A DNA stretch of 64,000 bases, from positions 186,001 to 250,000 of the forward strand of contig NZ_UGHV01000001.1 in NCBI RefSeq assembly GCF_900451095.1, read 5' to 3'. Numbering within the stretch: the first letter of the stretch is position 1; each line of letters begins with the position of its first letter. Source of the stretch: Helicobacter canis (GTDB taxonomy: Bacteria > Campylobacterota > Campylobacteria > Campylobacterales > Helicobacteraceae). This document shows, in pieces, positions 1 to 9,892 of this stretch. The position numbers and the translations under genes were made by a program. The notes beneath the pieces were generated by a model, which did no database searches, was not told the origin of the DNA, and saw only the letters and a program-made list of their open reading frames with translations.

Positions 1-1
1 A

Positions 2-1231
2 AGCCTTGCTTGTATTGCTAATTTGCCAAAATCTATCTACAACACTGCGCGATGGACGCTTATCACAAAAGAGTCTGCACATTATGAAAGTGTCTTGCTG
101 CACGAAGTAGTAAGTGGCTATAAAGATAGAGAAATTTTGCACCCCTTGCAAGATATTATCCCCAAAGACATAGCGATCGTGCAAGATTGCGTGCAGACAA
201 TCAACGCAAGCGATAAAAGTATCATTTGCGATAATGGCACATACCACTATGATGTGCTAGTCATTGGGCTAGGGTTTGCTAGCGATAGCTTTGGCATAAA
301 GGGTGTGAGTGAGTATGCTCTGCCACTTACTAGCTACCACCAAGCCAAAGCAATCCGCACTAGGATAGAAGAAAATCTTCACGCCTATATACGCACTAAT
401 GATGAGCGGTATCTGCGCTTTGTGGTGTGTGGTGGGGGATTTAGCGGGTGTGAGCTTGTGGCGACACTTGCCCAAGAGATCCCACGCCAAGCCAAAAAGC
501 TAGGGATACAAAAGGCGATAGAATGCGTGTGTATAGAAGCCCTAGATACAGTGCTGCCGATGTTTGCGTCCAAGCTAGCCCAAAAGGGGCGTAAATATTT
601 AGAGAAGCTAGGGGTCAATGTGCGCACCTCTAGCAAGATCTTATCCGTGCAAGAAAATGGCGTGCAAATCGCACTCCCTAGCACAAATCAAGAACAAAAA
701 GAGCCACAAACAGAGCTAATCGAGTCATTTTGCGTGATATGGACCGCGGGCGTGCAGGGCAATCTTGTCATCGCTAATTCCTTTGCCACGCCAAAATCTA
801 AGCTTGTAATCACCCCTTACCTCCACCCCAAATCTCTCTCCACAGAAGAAGCCCCAGAATCTAGCACGCCTATTGATATGGATTCTATCTTTGTGCTTGG
901 GGATTGCGGGGCATTGCTTGATGAAAAGACCCAGCGGTTCTATCCGCCTACTGCCCAGCTAGCCCAGCAGCAAGGGATCTATCTAGCAAGCATTTTGCCA
1001 GCATATCTACAACAATACGCTGCCAAAGACTCTGCTAAAGTGGATTCTAGCAGGCACGCTAGCGAGCAAATCCCGCCCTTTGCCTATGAGCCACAAGGCA
1101 CGATCTGCTCACTTGGCTCTTGCTATGGTATAGGAGAAATCGCGGGCAAAAGCTTCTCTGGGTTTATTGCCATAGCACTCAAACGCGCCGTAGAGTGGCG
1201 TTGGCGTAGGAGTATCCGCAAAAGGCGTTAG
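2..1231 (+). CDS. ndh: Type II NADH dehydrogenase-like flavoprotein, 5' end outside window
   Basis: FAD/NAD(P)-dependent oxidoreductase resembling single-subunit NADH:quinone oxidoreductase (NDH-2), which passes electrons from NADH to quinone at the inner membrane without pumping protons. The reading frame is already open at base 2 (SLACIAN before the TTG at 23), so the N-terminal FAD-binding glycine motif lies outside. Visible are the second nucleotide-binding motif GGGFSG (about bases 430-447), the FAD-contacting VLGDCG (about 894-911) followed by FYPPTAQLAQQQG, and the typical C-terminal tail ending WRWRRSIRKRR, which could be an amphipathic membrane anchor. A copy of the dispersed word sits at 1037-1050 and is read as KVDSS in a region of low conservation. 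Another pyridine nucleotide-disulphide oxidoreductase is possible, but the GDCG-PPTAQ spacing favours NDH-2. Confidence 0.82.
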   Translation, partial: SLACIANLPKSIYNTARWTLITKESAHYESVLLHEVVSGYKDREILHPLQDIIPKDIAIVQDCVQTINASDKSIICDNGTYHYDVLVIGLGFASDSFGIKGVSEYALPLTSYHQAKAIRTRIEENLHAYIRTNDERYLRFVVCGGGFSGCELVATLAQEIPRQAKKLGIQKAIECVCIEALDTVLPMFASKLAQKGRKYLEKLGVNVRTSSKILSVQENGVQIALPSTNQEQKEPQTELIESFCVIWTAGVQGNLVIANSFATPKSKLVITPYLHPKSLSTEEAPESSTPIDMDSIFVLGDCGALLDEKTQRFYPPTAQLAQQQGIYLASILPAYLQQYAAKDSAKVDSSRHASEQIPPFAYEPQGTICSLGSCYGIGEIAGKSFSGFIAIALKRAVEWRWRRSIRKRR

Positions 1232-1372
1232 TCAATCTAGCGCACGATGTGGCAATGCGCCTATACATATCGCTTAGATCTTAAGGCTAGGTTGGCTTAT
1301 AAGTGGGGGGAATCAAGTTTTAGAGAAGTGGGGGTGATTGATCCTACCGCTTGCGCGATAGGATTCTTAAGA

Positions 1373-1723
1373 TTATAGGGCGGCTTTTGCCTGCTGGACA
1401 ATCGCGCCAAATGCTTGGGGATCATTCATCGCCATATCAGCCAAGATCTTTCTGTCAAGCTCGATATTTGCGCGCTTTAGCCCATAGATAAACTTAGAGT
1501 AGCTTATATCATTGATTCTACACGCTGCATTTATGCGCACAATCCATAAGCTTCTAAAATCTCGTTTTTTCTGCTTCCTATCTCGAAACGCATAGCACAA
1601 ACTTCGCTCTAATTGCTCCTTTGCCTTGCGGAAATGCTTCCTGCGCCCGCTGTAAAATCCACGGGCTAGCTTTAGGACTTTTTTGTGTCTTCTGCGTCTG
1701 ACAACGCCTGTTTTAACTCTCAT
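1373..1723 (-). CDS. rplT: 50S ribosomal protein L20
   Basis: 116-residue L20, a 23S rRNA-binding assembly protein. The basic N-terminus ([15 protein letters not shown]), [11 protein letters not shown] and [10 protein letters not shown] are characteristic, and length equals the family norm. It follows rpmI with about 70 bases between them, the usual rpmI-rplT pair. infC, which commonly leads this operon, is not upstream; a chemoreceptor gene is. In other bacteria L20 represses its own operon by binding the leader RNA; a candidate leader lies ahead of rpmI. Confidence 0.98.
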   Translation of the reverse strand: MRVKTGVVRRRRHKKVLKLARGFYSGRRKHFRKAKEQLERSLCYAFRDRKQKKRDFRSLWIVRINAACRINDISYSKFIYGLKRANIELDRKILADMAMNDPQAFGAIVQQAKAAL

Positions 1724-1792
1724 TTTCTCTCCTTGACCTAGTATGTAGGTGTAGCTCTTGCTAATCTTTCCCTAAAATAGGGGGACTTCAAC

Positions 1793-1987
1793 TTATGCTT
1801 GGCACAAAAGACTCTTCACAGAATCCATATTTGCACTATGCACGAAATGCGGGGATTTTAGCCGTGCTTTACGCTTTGGCGATTTCTTTGTCAAGATATG
1901 ACTGCGAAACGCCGACCCACGCTTGATAAGGTTTTTCTTACACTTAAAGCGTTTGGCTGCCCCACGATTTGTTTTCATCTTTGGCAT
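1793..1987 (-). CDS. rpmI: 50S ribosomal protein L35
   Basis: 64-residue L35 beginning [15 protein letters not shown] with the typical [16 protein letters not shown] stretch. It precedes rplT and probably shares its transcript. The start is supported by a good ribosome binding site (AAAGGAGACGACA just before the ATG). Upstream is about 110 bases of leader or promoter DNA with a TGTTAGAAT extended -10-like sequence near 2045-2055 and two overlapping hairpins. Confidence 0.97.
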   Translation of the reverse strand: MPKMKTNRGAAKRFKCKKNLIKRGSAFRSHILTKKSPKRKARLKSPHFVHSANMDSVKSLLCQA

Positions 1988-2011
1988 TGTCGTCTCCTTT
2001 CATAAGATATA

Positions 2012-2047
2012 CCGCGCTTAAGTCTTTAAGCGACAAAATAAGCGCGG
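2012..2047 (-). promoter_or_regulatory. Candidate leader hairpins ahead of rpmI-rplT
   Basis: Two overlapping perfect stems lie just upstream of the rpmI ribosome binding site: CCGCGCTTA (2012-2020) with TAAGCGCGG (2039-2047), and CGCTTAA (2015-2021) with TTAAGCG (2026-2032). They share bases and could not both form fully. The site fits an autoregulatory leader for the L35/L20 operon, but this is inference from position and pairing only. Confidence 0.4.
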
Positions 2048-2099
2048 ATTCTAACACGATTTTTCTAAAAACTTCTTTATAGCTTGGGCTAAGGCTTGA

Positions 2100-3857
2100 C
2101 TAAAATTTCTTACTATTCACATCATCTAAAATTTTTACTGCGACATTATCTAATGCTGTGCTTATATCGCGTGAATGATTGGCAATTTTTACATTTTGCT
2201 GCGTGATACCCTCTAATTGTGAAATGGTGTCATTGATTTGCGTTACACCTTCTGCTTGTTCTTTGATAGACTCTGCCATATCGTTGATACTCTGCACCAA
2301 AAGATTTGTATTTGCTTCAATTTCACCTAGGGACTTTTGCGTTCTTTCGGCTAGCTTTCTCACCTCATCAGCAACGACCGCAAAACCTCTGCCGTGCTCT
2401 CCTGCCCTTGCAGCTTCAATAGCGGCATTCAAAGCCAAAAGATTTGTTTGATCGGCTATATCGCGTATGATACCGATGACATTTTTAATATCCTCACTTT
2501 GTGCGATGACTTCATTTGTGCGGCTGCTCACGCTTTGCATAGATTGGGCTATTTCTTCTGTGAGCGCGGCGGTTTGTGCGAGTGATGAGCTTTGTGTATT
2601 GGCACTCTCTGTAAGCTCAAGCACCGAAGATTCTAGCTCTTTTGATTTCTTATCAAGCTCGTTTGCATAGCTTTTAGAGATAGTTAGCATACTTGCCATA
2701 GAATCGCCTAAGCTATTTATCGCATTCTCAAGCCCTCTGGGGTTTTCTATCCTGTCGGTAAAGTCATTATTTTTATACGCTTCAAAGACGCGTGCGGGAT
2801 TTTTGAGATTCTCTCCCACAAGATTTAAAAGTGTGTGAGACATTTGATTTATCGCATCTTTTAGCTCATTAATTTGCGGATTTAGGCTTGTATTTTCTAT
2901 CACAGAGCCAAATCGCCCTTCCTTTGCCTCTTCTACGACACCTAGCACATCACGCACAAGATTAGAATCTTTTTTGAGTCCTTCTTGTGTGCGTTTGACA
3001 TTCTCATCAATCGCCTTTGCCATACGACCGATTTCATCTTTAGAATCTAGCGGGATAGAGTCCATCTGCTTGCTCTCGTGATTGAGATAAGCAAAAAAGG
3101 CAAAGACATTGTGCTGTAAGCTTAAAATCCCGCGTAAATGCGTGCTGTAAAAGAGCCACATTGATGGGAAAAAGATAAGCAAAAACGCCACCATAGAAAT
3201 GGCTATATTGCTATAAAGTGTTTGGGAAATCTCGTCCAAAATCCCTTGCGAAGCACTTTGCGTATAAGGCTCTAGCATATCAATATACACACCCGTTGAA
3301 ATCCAAATATCCTTTGTATTAGGGATAAGCTGTGCGTAAGCGATTTTAGGTGCATCTATATGCCCGCCTTGTGGCAGTGGCTTAGAAAATATGTAATACA
3401 CAAACTTCCCGTCTTTACTTTGGCTTTTTGCACTCTCAAATAGCTCTCGTATATAATACACACCATTGCTATCTTTAGAATCCCACAGCGAAGTGCCGAT
3501 AATGTCTTTGCGGTTTGGGTGGGCGACATTCACCCCTTTTTGAAAAGCAAAGTAGTAGCCAGACTTGTCTTCTTCAAAGTTAAATTTATCGATAGCTTTT
3601 GCGATGATGGCTATTTGCTCCTTTTCATCTAGCCCTTTTACAAGCTCTCCCAATGCGCTAGCCATAGAATCTGTGCCAAGCTTGATTTTGGCTTCAATCT
3701 CTTTTTGTAACATCGCTATGACTTGGGCTTGCGTGTGTTTAGAGGATTTCTCCTCTCCTAAAATTGTCAATACCAAAAATATGACAAACGCTACCAAAAA
3801 GCCGATAACCAATGTCAAAAACTTTGATTTAAGCGAGAGATTCTTGTAAAACTTCAT
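2100..3857 (-). CDS. Methyl-accepting chemotaxis protein with Cache sensor
   Basis: 585-residue transmembrane chemoreceptor. Transmembrane segment 1 is residues 12-34; a periplasmic single-Cache ligand domain spans roughly 40-215 (GYYFAFQKG at 100-108 and [10 protein letters not shown] at 184-193 are typical); transmembrane segment 2 is 216-236, followed by a HAMP-like region. The cytoplasmic signalling hairpin tip around 460-505 reads [20 protein letters not shown] and is nearly invariant in the family. The ATG at 3857 is preferred because AAGGAG stands just before it; an upstream in-frame ATG at 3920 has no such site. There is no C-terminal CheR/CheB-binding pentapeptide. The ligand cannot be deduced. 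The gene is leftward, divergent from the phnA-like gene. Confidence 0.93.
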   Translation of the reverse strand: MKFYKNLSLKSKFLTLVIGFLVAFVIFLVLTILGEEKSSKHTQAQVIAMLQKEIEAKIKLGTDSMASALGELVKGLDEKEQIAIIAKAIDKFNFEEDKSGYYFAFQKGVNVAHPNRKDIIGTSLWDSKDSNGVYYIRELFESAKSQSKDGKFVYYIFSKPLPQGGHIDAPKIAYAQLIPNTKDIWISTGVYIDMLEPYTQSASQGILDEISQTLYSNIAISMVAFLLIFFPSMWLFYSTHLRGILSLQHNVFAFFAYLNHESKQMDSIPLDSKDEIGRMAKAIDENVKRTQEGLKKDSNLVRDVLGVVEEAKEGRFGSVIENTSLNPQINELKDAINQMSHTLLNLVGENLKNPARVFEAYKNNDFTDRIENPRGLENAINSLGDSMASMLTISKSYANELDKKSKELESSVLELTESANTQSSSLAQTAALTEEIAQSMQSVSSRTNEVIAQSEDIKNVIGIIRDIADQTNLLALNAAIEAARAGEHGRGFAVVADEVRKLAERTQKSLGEIEANTNLLVQSINDMAESIKEQAEGVTQINDTISQLEGITQQNVKIANHSRDISTALDNVAVKILDDVNSKKF

Positions 3858-4009
3858 AGCCACTCCTTGAACTGATCCACATAAACGCCGTATCAAAAAG
3901 AGTAGCATAAATCCACACAAATGCTACAAAATCTATGGCTAATCTATACTTCAATATGCAAAATAGTAAGCAAATACCATAGTGGATTCTAGTATTTGGG
4001 CATTTGCGC

Positions 4010-4015
4010 TATAAT
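4010..4015 (+). promoter_or_regulatory. -10 element of the phnA-like gene
   Basis: TATAAT preceded by GC, 42 bases before the ATG at 4057. A copy of the dispersed repeat (AGTGGATTCTAG, 3981-3992) lies immediately upstream where a -35 would be; no conventional -35 is seen, which is normal for Helicobacter housekeeping promoters. Confidence 0.55.
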
Positions 4016-4056
4016 TTGCGACCACATAGGCAATCATAACCCCCCAAGGAGACACA

Positions 4057-4266
4057 ATGCCAAAAGATGCCAACGGAACCCCACTTAGCACAGGCGATAG
4101 CGTAACTATCACCAAAGACCTTAAAGTCAAAGGCACTTCAAGCACCCTAAAGCGCGGCACAATGATCAAAAATATCCGCATTGGCGACAATGATGATGAG
4201 ATAGAAGTTAGGCTGCCCAAATTTGGGCAAATCGTGCTAAAGACTTGCTTCATCAAAAAGGCATAA
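4057..4266 (+). CDS. PhnA C-terminal-domain protein (YjdM-like), short form
   Basis: 69-residue protein matching the C-terminal domain of PhnA/YjdM (GDSVTITKDLKVKGTSSTLK, then KNIRIGD, PKFG and LKTCFIKK). Full-length family members of about 110 residues carry an N-terminal zinc-ribbon with paired cysteines; none is present here, so this is a single-domain form. The family's role is not settled; it is named for proximity to phosphonate genes in E. coli, and no phosphonate genes are nearby. AAGGAG lies upstream of the ATG. The phoH gene follows within 14 bases. Confidence 0.8.
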   Translation: MPKDANGTPLSTGDSVTITKDLKVKGTSSTLKRGTMIKNIRIGDNDDEIEVRLPKFGQIVLKTCFIKKA

Positions 4267-4280
4267 TCTCAGGCTACACA

Positions 4281-5702
4281 ATGGCGAAAAAATCCTACCT
4301 AATCGACACTTCTATCATACTCGATGACCCAGAAAATATCGTGCATTTATATGACAATGGCAAAAATCATCTCTGCATTAGCGATGTCGTGCTAGAAGAG
4401 CTTGATAGAAAGAAAACTTCCCACGAAGTGGGCTTTCTTGCGCGAGAATTTTTCCGCAATATTGGGGACTTTGATAAGCACGGCACAAGCGGTGCCAAAG
4501 CAAGCAAGCAAGAGCTGCCATTCCCCCCAAAGGAGCAAGACTTCCTTTGCACTGCCTACTATGAGAGCAAGCAAGGCACAATCCCTATCACCATAATCTA
4601 CCGCCCAAGCTACAAGACAAAGCAGCTAGAATACGGGCTAAATGACGCAAGGATCGCCGAAATAGCCAAAGACTATAAGCTTATCTTACTCACCAACGAT
4701 ATAGCCCTAAAAATCCGCTCCAAAGCAAGCGGGCTAAACGCCCAATCACTCTTCCGCGATCGCGTGGAAAATCCTAGTGAAATCAACTTTTGGCATAGCT
4801 TTTTACTCCATAAAGACGCGCCTTTTTCTCAACTAGAAAAAACAAAGACATTTAAAGCTCTAAAAGAGTGGAGTCTAATCCACATCGATGAGCAAGATAA
4901 CACCGATAGCTCGCTTTATCTCACGGGGAAAAAACGCTTTGGCATAAAGCGACAAGGTCGCTTTGAAGAGTGGGATGTCGATACGATGATAGAAGAAGCA
5001 GCCCCCTATATCACGCCCATAAATTTAGATCAAAAAATGCTTTTCTGCCTGCTTACCCACCCGCACAATATCGCCACCATAGCCACAGGCTCCACAGGCT
5101 CTGGCAAGACGCTCATCGCCCTCCAAGCAGGGCTAGAGCTACTTAAGCAAGAAGTAGTTGATGGGATTATCTATATCCGCAATACTATCACCGCTAATGA
5201 CAAAGAAGCCGAGCTAGGATTCCGCAAGGGCGATGAAGACCAAAAGCTAGGCTACTTTATGTATCCTTTGTATAGTGCTATCAATTTCATCATTGATTCC
5301 TTGCGCTCTAGCTCGCTCAAAAGCTACCTTGAATACCGCGGCAATGTCAATACAATCCACAAAGAAGATGCCACGGAATATTTTTTGAAAAAGCATAATA
5401 TCCAAGTGATCGATATAGCCCACGCTAGAGGGATCACTATCCGCAAGAAGTTTGTGATATTTGATGAAGTGCAAAATGCCCCAAATGCCACGATCAAGCT
5501 CATCGGCACAAGGCTTGGCGATGATAGCAGGATCGTGTTTCTAGGCGATTGGGCGCAGATAGATCACCCATACCTAAGCAAATTCCGCAATGGCGCAGTG
5601 AGCCTACTGCAAAAAGCCCTAGCCACAGACACTATCGCTGGAATCCAGCTGCGCCAGACGATCCGCAGCTCCATAGCCCAGTGGTTTGGGGAAAGCTTTT
5701 AG
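4281..5702 (+). CDS. PhoH-family ATPase with N-terminal PIN domain
   Basis: 473 residues. An N-terminal PIN nuclease-like domain (about 1-150) shows the acidic pattern YLIDTSIILDDPE, VVLEELDR and LLTNDIALK. The PhoH P-loop ATPase domain occupies the second half, with Walker A GSTGSGKT near residue 271 and Walker B VIFDEVQNA near 394. PIN-PhoH proteins (PhoH2/YlaK type) are viewed as RNA helicase/nuclease combinations; the substrate here is unknown. The ATG at 4281 begins the conserved MAKKSYLIDTS; a frame upstream overlaps the phnA-like gene and is less likely. Probably cotranscribed with the preceding gene. Confidence 0.92.
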   Translation: MAKKSYLIDTSIILDDPENIVHLYDNGKNHLCISDVVLEELDRKKTSHEVGFLAREFFRNIGDFDKHGTSGAKASKQELPFPPKEQDFLCTAYYESKQGTIPITIIYRPSYKTKQLEYGLNDARIAEIAKDYKLILLTNDIALKIRSKASGLNAQSLFRDRVENPSEINFWHSFLLHKDAPFSQLEKTKTFKALKEWSLIHIDEQDNTDSSLYLTGKKRFGIKRQGRFEEWDVDTMIEEAAPYITPINLDQKMLFCLLTHPHNIATIATGSTGSGKTLIALQAGLELLKQEVVDGIIYIRNTITANDKEAELGFRKGDEDQKLGYFMYPLYSAINFIIDSLRSSSLKSYLEYRGNVNTIHKEDATEYFLKKHNIQVIDIAHARGITIRKKFVIFDEVQNAPNATIKLIGTRLGDDSRIVFLGDWAQIDHPYLSKFRNGAVSLLQKALATDTIAGIQLRQTIRSSIAQWFGESF

Positions 5703-5753
5703 GCTAGTGTGCTAGGGCTAGTATAAGAGCGTGCAAAAACTCGCGCTTTTTGC

Positions 5754-5759
5754 TAAAAT
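5754..5759 (+). promoter_or_regulatory. Possible extended -10 of serS
   Basis: TGCTAAAAT, an extended -10-like sequence, ends 32 bases before the serS ATG at 5792. No other promoter is obvious in the 89 bases between phoH and serS. Confidence 0.35.
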
Positions 5760-5791
5760 CACAGAGCAACTCCCACTTTTCAAGGTCAATA

Positions 5792-7399
5792 ATGATAGAT
5801 ATAAAACTTTTGCTACACGATTTTGATAGTGTAGCCCTAGCCCTTAGCAAGAAGCAGGTAGATTCTAGTAGCTTGCAAGCTCTAAGTGCCTTAGCCACTA
5901 AGCTTAAGCACGCCAAGCAGTCCCTAGAATCTCTCCAAGAGCTGCAAAACAAAAACTCCAAGCTCTTTGGCGCGCAAAAGGCGCAAAAAGTGGATTCTAG
6001 TGTGCTAGAGCCTTTGCGCCAAGAGCTAGAAGCAAATAAGCAAAATATCGCCCGTGAGCAAGAAGTCGTGCGAGCCTTGCAAGAAGAGCTAGAATCTAGC
6101 CTTGCCACTATCCCTAATCTCCCGGATTCTCACACACCAGAAGGCGCAGATGAGAGCGAGAATGTCGAGCTTAAGCGGATTCTTACCCCTAGGGAGTTTG
6201 ACTTCACTCCTAAGGAGCATTTTGAGCTAGCAGAGCAAAATGGCTGGATTGACTTTGCCGCTGGCGTGAAGCTGGCTAAAAGTCGCTTTTCAGTGCTACG
6301 CGGACAAGGTGCGCTACTCTCGCGCGCGCTTATAAACTTTATGATAGATAGCAATCGCAAAGCAGGCTTTGAGCTTGTCAGCACGCCGGTGATTGTCAAT
6401 AGTGCTATGCTCTTTGGCACGGGGCAGCTGCCAAAATTTGAAGATGATATGTTTAAGATCTGCGGCGAAGAAGTGGATTCTAGGAGTGAGACACAAAACC
6501 TAGAATCCACTTTTGAAAATGCTACAACTCTAAGCAAGCAGCAGGGTAAAAAAGTGGATTCTAGAGAAAACGCTCAAAGTGTAGAAACGCTGAACGAAAA
6601 AACAGAAAGCGCGTTTGATAAAAAGTCGCAGGCGGCAGGATTTTTGATGAGAAAACAAGGCGCAGCCGCAGTTTCTTTAGTAAATTGTAGTTTTCAAGGC
6701 GCGGGCGAAGGGAGTTACCTTAGCGGTAATGAGCAAGCCCGCGCCGCAGAATCTACAATTTATCGCAAAAAGCCAACGCCAAAAACGCAAAAAGTGGATT
6801 CTAGGGGAAAACAAAAAGGACACAGCCTCTACCTCATCTCCACTTCAGAAATCACCCTAACCAATCTCTACAACGACTGCATTATTAGTGCCAAAGATCT
6901 GCCTATTTGCCTAACCGCACAAACCCCCTGCTTCCGCAAAGAAGCCGGCAGTGCAGGGCGCGATACAAGGGGCATTATCCGTGAGCATCAATTCGACAAA
7001 GTCGAGCTAGTCGCCATAACGCACCCAAGCCAAAGCGATGCTATGCAAGAGTTAATGCTACGCACCGCTAGCAAAATCCTAAGCGATTTAGAGCTACCTC
7101 ATCGCTTTATGCGGCTATGTAGTGGGGATTTGGGCTTTAGCGCGAGCAATACCATTGATATAGAAGTCTGGCTACCAGGACAAGGCTGCTACCGCGAGAT
7201 AAGCTCTGTGAGCAACACGCGCGACTTCCAAGCACGCCGTGCCAAAATCCGCTACAAAGAAAATGGCAAAAATCACTTCGCCCACACGCTTAATGGCTCT
7301 TCCCTAGCCGTAGGGCGCACGCTTGTGGCGATTATGGAAAACTATCAGCAAAAAGATGGCTCCATAGCTATCCCCAAAGTCCTAGAACCCTACCTATAA
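5792..7399 (+). CDS. serS: Seryl-tRNA synthetase with large repeat-derived insertion
   Basis: Charges tRNA-Ser (and tRNA-Sec) with serine. 535 residues against the usual 415-430. The N-terminal coiled-coil tRNA-binding arm (about 1-110) is intact apart from a KVDSS word at 5986-6000. Class II motif 2 ([14 protein letters not shown], near residue 380) and motif 3 ([18 protein letters not shown], near 501) are complete. Between DDMFKICGE and [10 protein letters not shown], adjacent in normal SerRS, sits an in-frame block of about 117 residues made of dispersed repeats. Removing it gives the normal length, so the catalytic core is probably functional with an extruded loop. The ATG at 5792 begins the conserved MIDIKLL. 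It heads serS-pflB-uvrD-flgA. Confidence 0.95.
   Translation: MIDIKLLLHDFDSVALALSKKQVDSSSLQALSALATKLKHAKQSLESLQELQNKNSKLFGAQKAQKVDSSVLEPLRQELEANKQNIAREQEVVRALQEELESSLATIPNLPDSHTPEGADESENVELKRILTPREFDFTPKEHFELAEQNGWIDFAAGVKLAKSRFSVLRGQGALLSRALINFMIDSNRKAGFELVSTPVIVNSAMLFGTGQLPKFEDDMFKICGEEVDSRSETQNLESTFENATTLSKQQGKKVDSRENAQSVETLNEKTESAFDKKSQAAGFLMRKQGAAAVSLVNCSFQGAGEGSYLSGNEQARAAESTIYRKKPTPKTQKVDSRGKQKGHSLYLISTSEITLTNLYNDCIISAKDLPICLTAQTPCFRKEAGSAGRDTRGIIREHQFDKVELVAITHPSQSDAMQELMLRTASKILSDLELPHRFMRLCSGDLGFSASNTIDIEVWLPGQGCYREISSVSNTRDFQARRAKIRYKENGKNHFAHTLNGSSLAVGRTLVAIMENYQQKDGSIAIPKVLEPYL
6468..6820 (+). repeat. Repeat-derived in-frame insert within serS
   Basis: About 350 bases, a multiple of three in effect. 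It contains four copies of the dispersed word (6470-6483, 6500-6514 inverted, about 6549-6564, about 6789-6803), a TTTCTTTAG micro-module at 6672-6680, and one copy of the two-stem element (6682-6761) whose core translates to [13 protein letters not shown]. No stop codon occurs in the coding frame. Confidence 0.85.
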
Positions 7400-7412
7400 C
7401 TAGAGCTATATT

Positions 7413-9890
7413 ATGGCAGACATCAATAGTATCCAAGAAGAGCAAGCCCCAGATACAGAGCCTAAAGCAAGCTTAGCTTCTAAACTGCAAGGTGTGCTTG
7501 CCCCTATGCAAGGGCTACTTGACAAGATAGCAGCCATAGATCACCCCTTAGTGCAAAAATTCAAGCAAAACAAAGTCCTGCTATATAGTGTGCTAGGTGG
7601 CACGGCGTTATTGATTGTCTTGCTGCTTTTGCTGCTGATTTTAGCACTTATGCCTAGTAAATCCACCAAATCCCCCAAGCAAACCCCCCAAGAGAGTGTA
7701 AGCAATGAAATCTCCCAAGAAGAAGTGCATAAACTCCTAGCCACGCCACTGCCAGCCCCAGATGATGAAGCCCAAGACTCTAGTGTCGATAATCTCATCA
7801 TCAAAGGCAATGTCCTCTATGATCAAGGCTATCGACAAGAAGCCTATGAAGTCTTTCGCAAAATCGCTGACTTTTCGCAATCAATCGCTAATTACAACCT
7901 AGGCACAATGGAGCTAAAATCCCAGCTCTATCACGATGCCATTGCTGCATATAATGAAAGTATCCAAACCGGGCAAAATATCTCTGCAAGTGCTATCAAC
8001 GCGGCAGTAGCGGCGTTTAAAATAGATCGATTTGATTTATATGGGCATTATGTCAAAGTCGCTAATGACAATTTAAGCGAGATTATCAATGAGCCATTTT
8101 ATAGCTATGCCTATGCGCTTACCTCCTACTATGAGGATAAATATTTTGAGACCTTAAGCCCCCTGCTTAATCCAAACTCCCTAGAATTTAGTGAGCAAAA
8201 CCACCGCCTAGCCGCGCATATTTTCACCATTTTTGGCGATGATAATAACGCCCTAGAGCATTTGCAAGCTGCAGCAAACCCAGAAGACAACAAATCTATG
8301 GGGCTACTTTATGCACGCAAAGCAGAATACGCCCAGGCAAAAACACATCTCATACGATTCTTACAAAACCACCCCAATGATGTAGAAGCCCTTATGGCAT
8401 TGCAAATTGTCGAGCTAAAGCTTGGGAACTATGCCGCGGCTGCATCAAGCCTAGATTCTATCACCTCTGATAAGCGGATCCACGAAATAGCCAAGGTAAC
8501 CTACCCTATCAAAGTCGTCATCAATCCAGAGCTATTTGATGTAAGCATCGCCCAAAAGACATTTTGGGAGCGCGATTTTGAAAACAAAGACAAAATCGGC
8601 TATAAAATGCTTTTTTATTTCGCTCCCTATCGTGTGTTTGATGCCAAGCTTGTTCTAGAAGAAATCACACAAGCAAGTAACTTTGCCCAGCTTAATATCA
8701 CAGAGGGGAAAAATATCCTTCTGCGCTCTGCGACAACTTCTAAAATCGATAGAGAAATTATCCGCACACTTGTCGCCCTTGAGACCAAAGACTTGCGACA
8801 GGCATTGGCATTTTTAAAAAACGCGACAAAATCCAACCCAAACCACGCCATTTTATACTACAACCTAGGGCTAGTGTATGCGCAACTTGGGCAGTATGAT
8901 GATGCGTATGCGCATTTTATCCGCGCTTATTATCTTGATCAAAACGACTATCTCTCTGGAATCTTTGCAGTGCTTACAGGGCGATTTAGCCACAAAGATA
9001 CCGAGCGCGTGGTGTTTGATATGGTGCAGTCTTTCCAAGATCACGAGATCCAAGACCACATAGCAAACCCCGCTTGGCACACCTTTGTCGAAAATTTCTT
9101 AAACTACCTAAATGACAACCAAATCCAAGAGAGCGATTGGATCGCGCAAGCCAAAATCAAAGAGCCGATTTTCTATGCACTAGAATTTGTCTATGCGCTT
9201 AAAAACAAAAACAAGCAAGGTATGCTAGAGAACATCAACGCCCTTAAAGCGATATTTCCAAACGATGTGGTGGTTAATATCCTAGCAGTGCTTACCAAAA
9301 ACTTTGGCGAGAGCCTGCAAGATATTAGCATTAGTATGTATAATCTCTTCAATACCGATACCCTAGATTTGCGCCCATTGTATTATGGCGGGGCGTTGCC
9401 TAGAGAGCTATATGTCTATACGGGATTTATCACAGGCTCCTTGCAAAATCAAGCCCGCATTATACAAAATCACCTTACCGCCAAAGATGACGACCCGCGC
9501 GGGGCGTTGCAGACACTTGGGACAATCAATATCTATCAAAAAGACTTTCAAAAAGCCTACACGATTTTTAATATGCTTGTTGATGAGCTGCAAGAAAACG
9601 ATAGCCACACGCGCTTCCTCACAGCAGTATCTGCCGTAGGGGCAGGGAATTATGGCGATGCGACTCTGCTTTTGCAGCTTGCCAAAATGGAAACCCCCAC
9701 CGCCTATGAAGCACGCTATGCCCTAGGGCTACTCTATCAAGCAGCCCAAAACTACAAAGCCGCTGCGACAAATTACAACTTCGTATCACTAGCTGACTTT
9801 CGCTCGGAGTTTTTTGACTTCCAAATTGATACGCAAAAAATCTATGCCTATGAGCTAGAATCTAACGCCCCGCCAACTAGCGAGCAATAG
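7413..9890 (+). CDS. pflB: PflB-like TPR protein of the flagellar motor
   Basis: 825 residues: a short cytoplasmic N-terminus, one transmembrane segment at 55-80 (VLLYSVLGG then a leucine-rich run), and a long periplasmic part with several tetratricopeptide-like helices (for example ILYYNLGLVYAQLGQYDDAYAHFIRAYYLDQN). In Campylobacter and Helicobacter, PflB sits downstream of serS and, with PflA, scaffolds the wide ring of stator complexes needed for motility. The identification rests on architecture, length and the serS neighbour, not on a database search. The downstream flgA supports a flagellar assignment. It starts 13 bases after serS. Confidence 0.78.
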   Translation: MADINSIQEEQAPDTEPKASLASKLQGVLAPMQGLLDKIAAIDHPLVQKFKQNKVLLYSVLGGTALLIVLLLLLLILALMPSKSTKSPKQTPQESVSNEISQEEVHKLLATPLPAPDDEAQDSSVDNLIIKGNVLYDQGYRQEAYEVFRKIADFSQSIANYNLGTMELKSQLYHDAIAAYNESIQTGQNISASAINAAVAAFKIDRFDLYGHYVKVANDNLSEIINEPFYSYAYALTSYYEDKYFETLSPLLNPNSLEFSEQNHRLAAHIFTIFGDDNNALEHLQAAANPEDNKSMGLLYARKAEYAQAKTHLIRFLQNHPNDVEALMALQIVELKLGNYAAAASSLDSITSDKRIHEIAKVTYPIKVVINPELFDVSIAQKTFWERDFENKDKIGYKMLFYFAPYRVFDAKLVLEEITQASNFAQLNITEGKNILLRSATTSKIDREIIRTLVALETKDLRQALAFLKNATKSNPNHAILYYNLGLVYAQLGQYDDAYAHFIRAYYLDQNDYLSGIFAVLTGRFSHKDTERVVFDMVQSFQDHEIQDHIANPAWHTFVENFLNYLNDNQIQESDWIAQAKIKEPIFYALEFVYALKNKNKQGMLENINALKAIFPNDVVVNILAVLTKNFGESLQDISISMYNLFNTDTLDLRPLYYGGALPRELYVYTGFITGSLQNQARIIQNHLTAKDDDPRGALQTLGTINIYQKDFQKAYTIFNMLVDELQENDSHTRFLTAVSAVGAGNYGDATLLLQLAKMETPTAYEARYALGLLYQAAQNYKAAATNYNFVSLADFRSEFFDFQIDTQKIYAYELESNAPPTSEQ

Positions 9891-9892
9891 CC

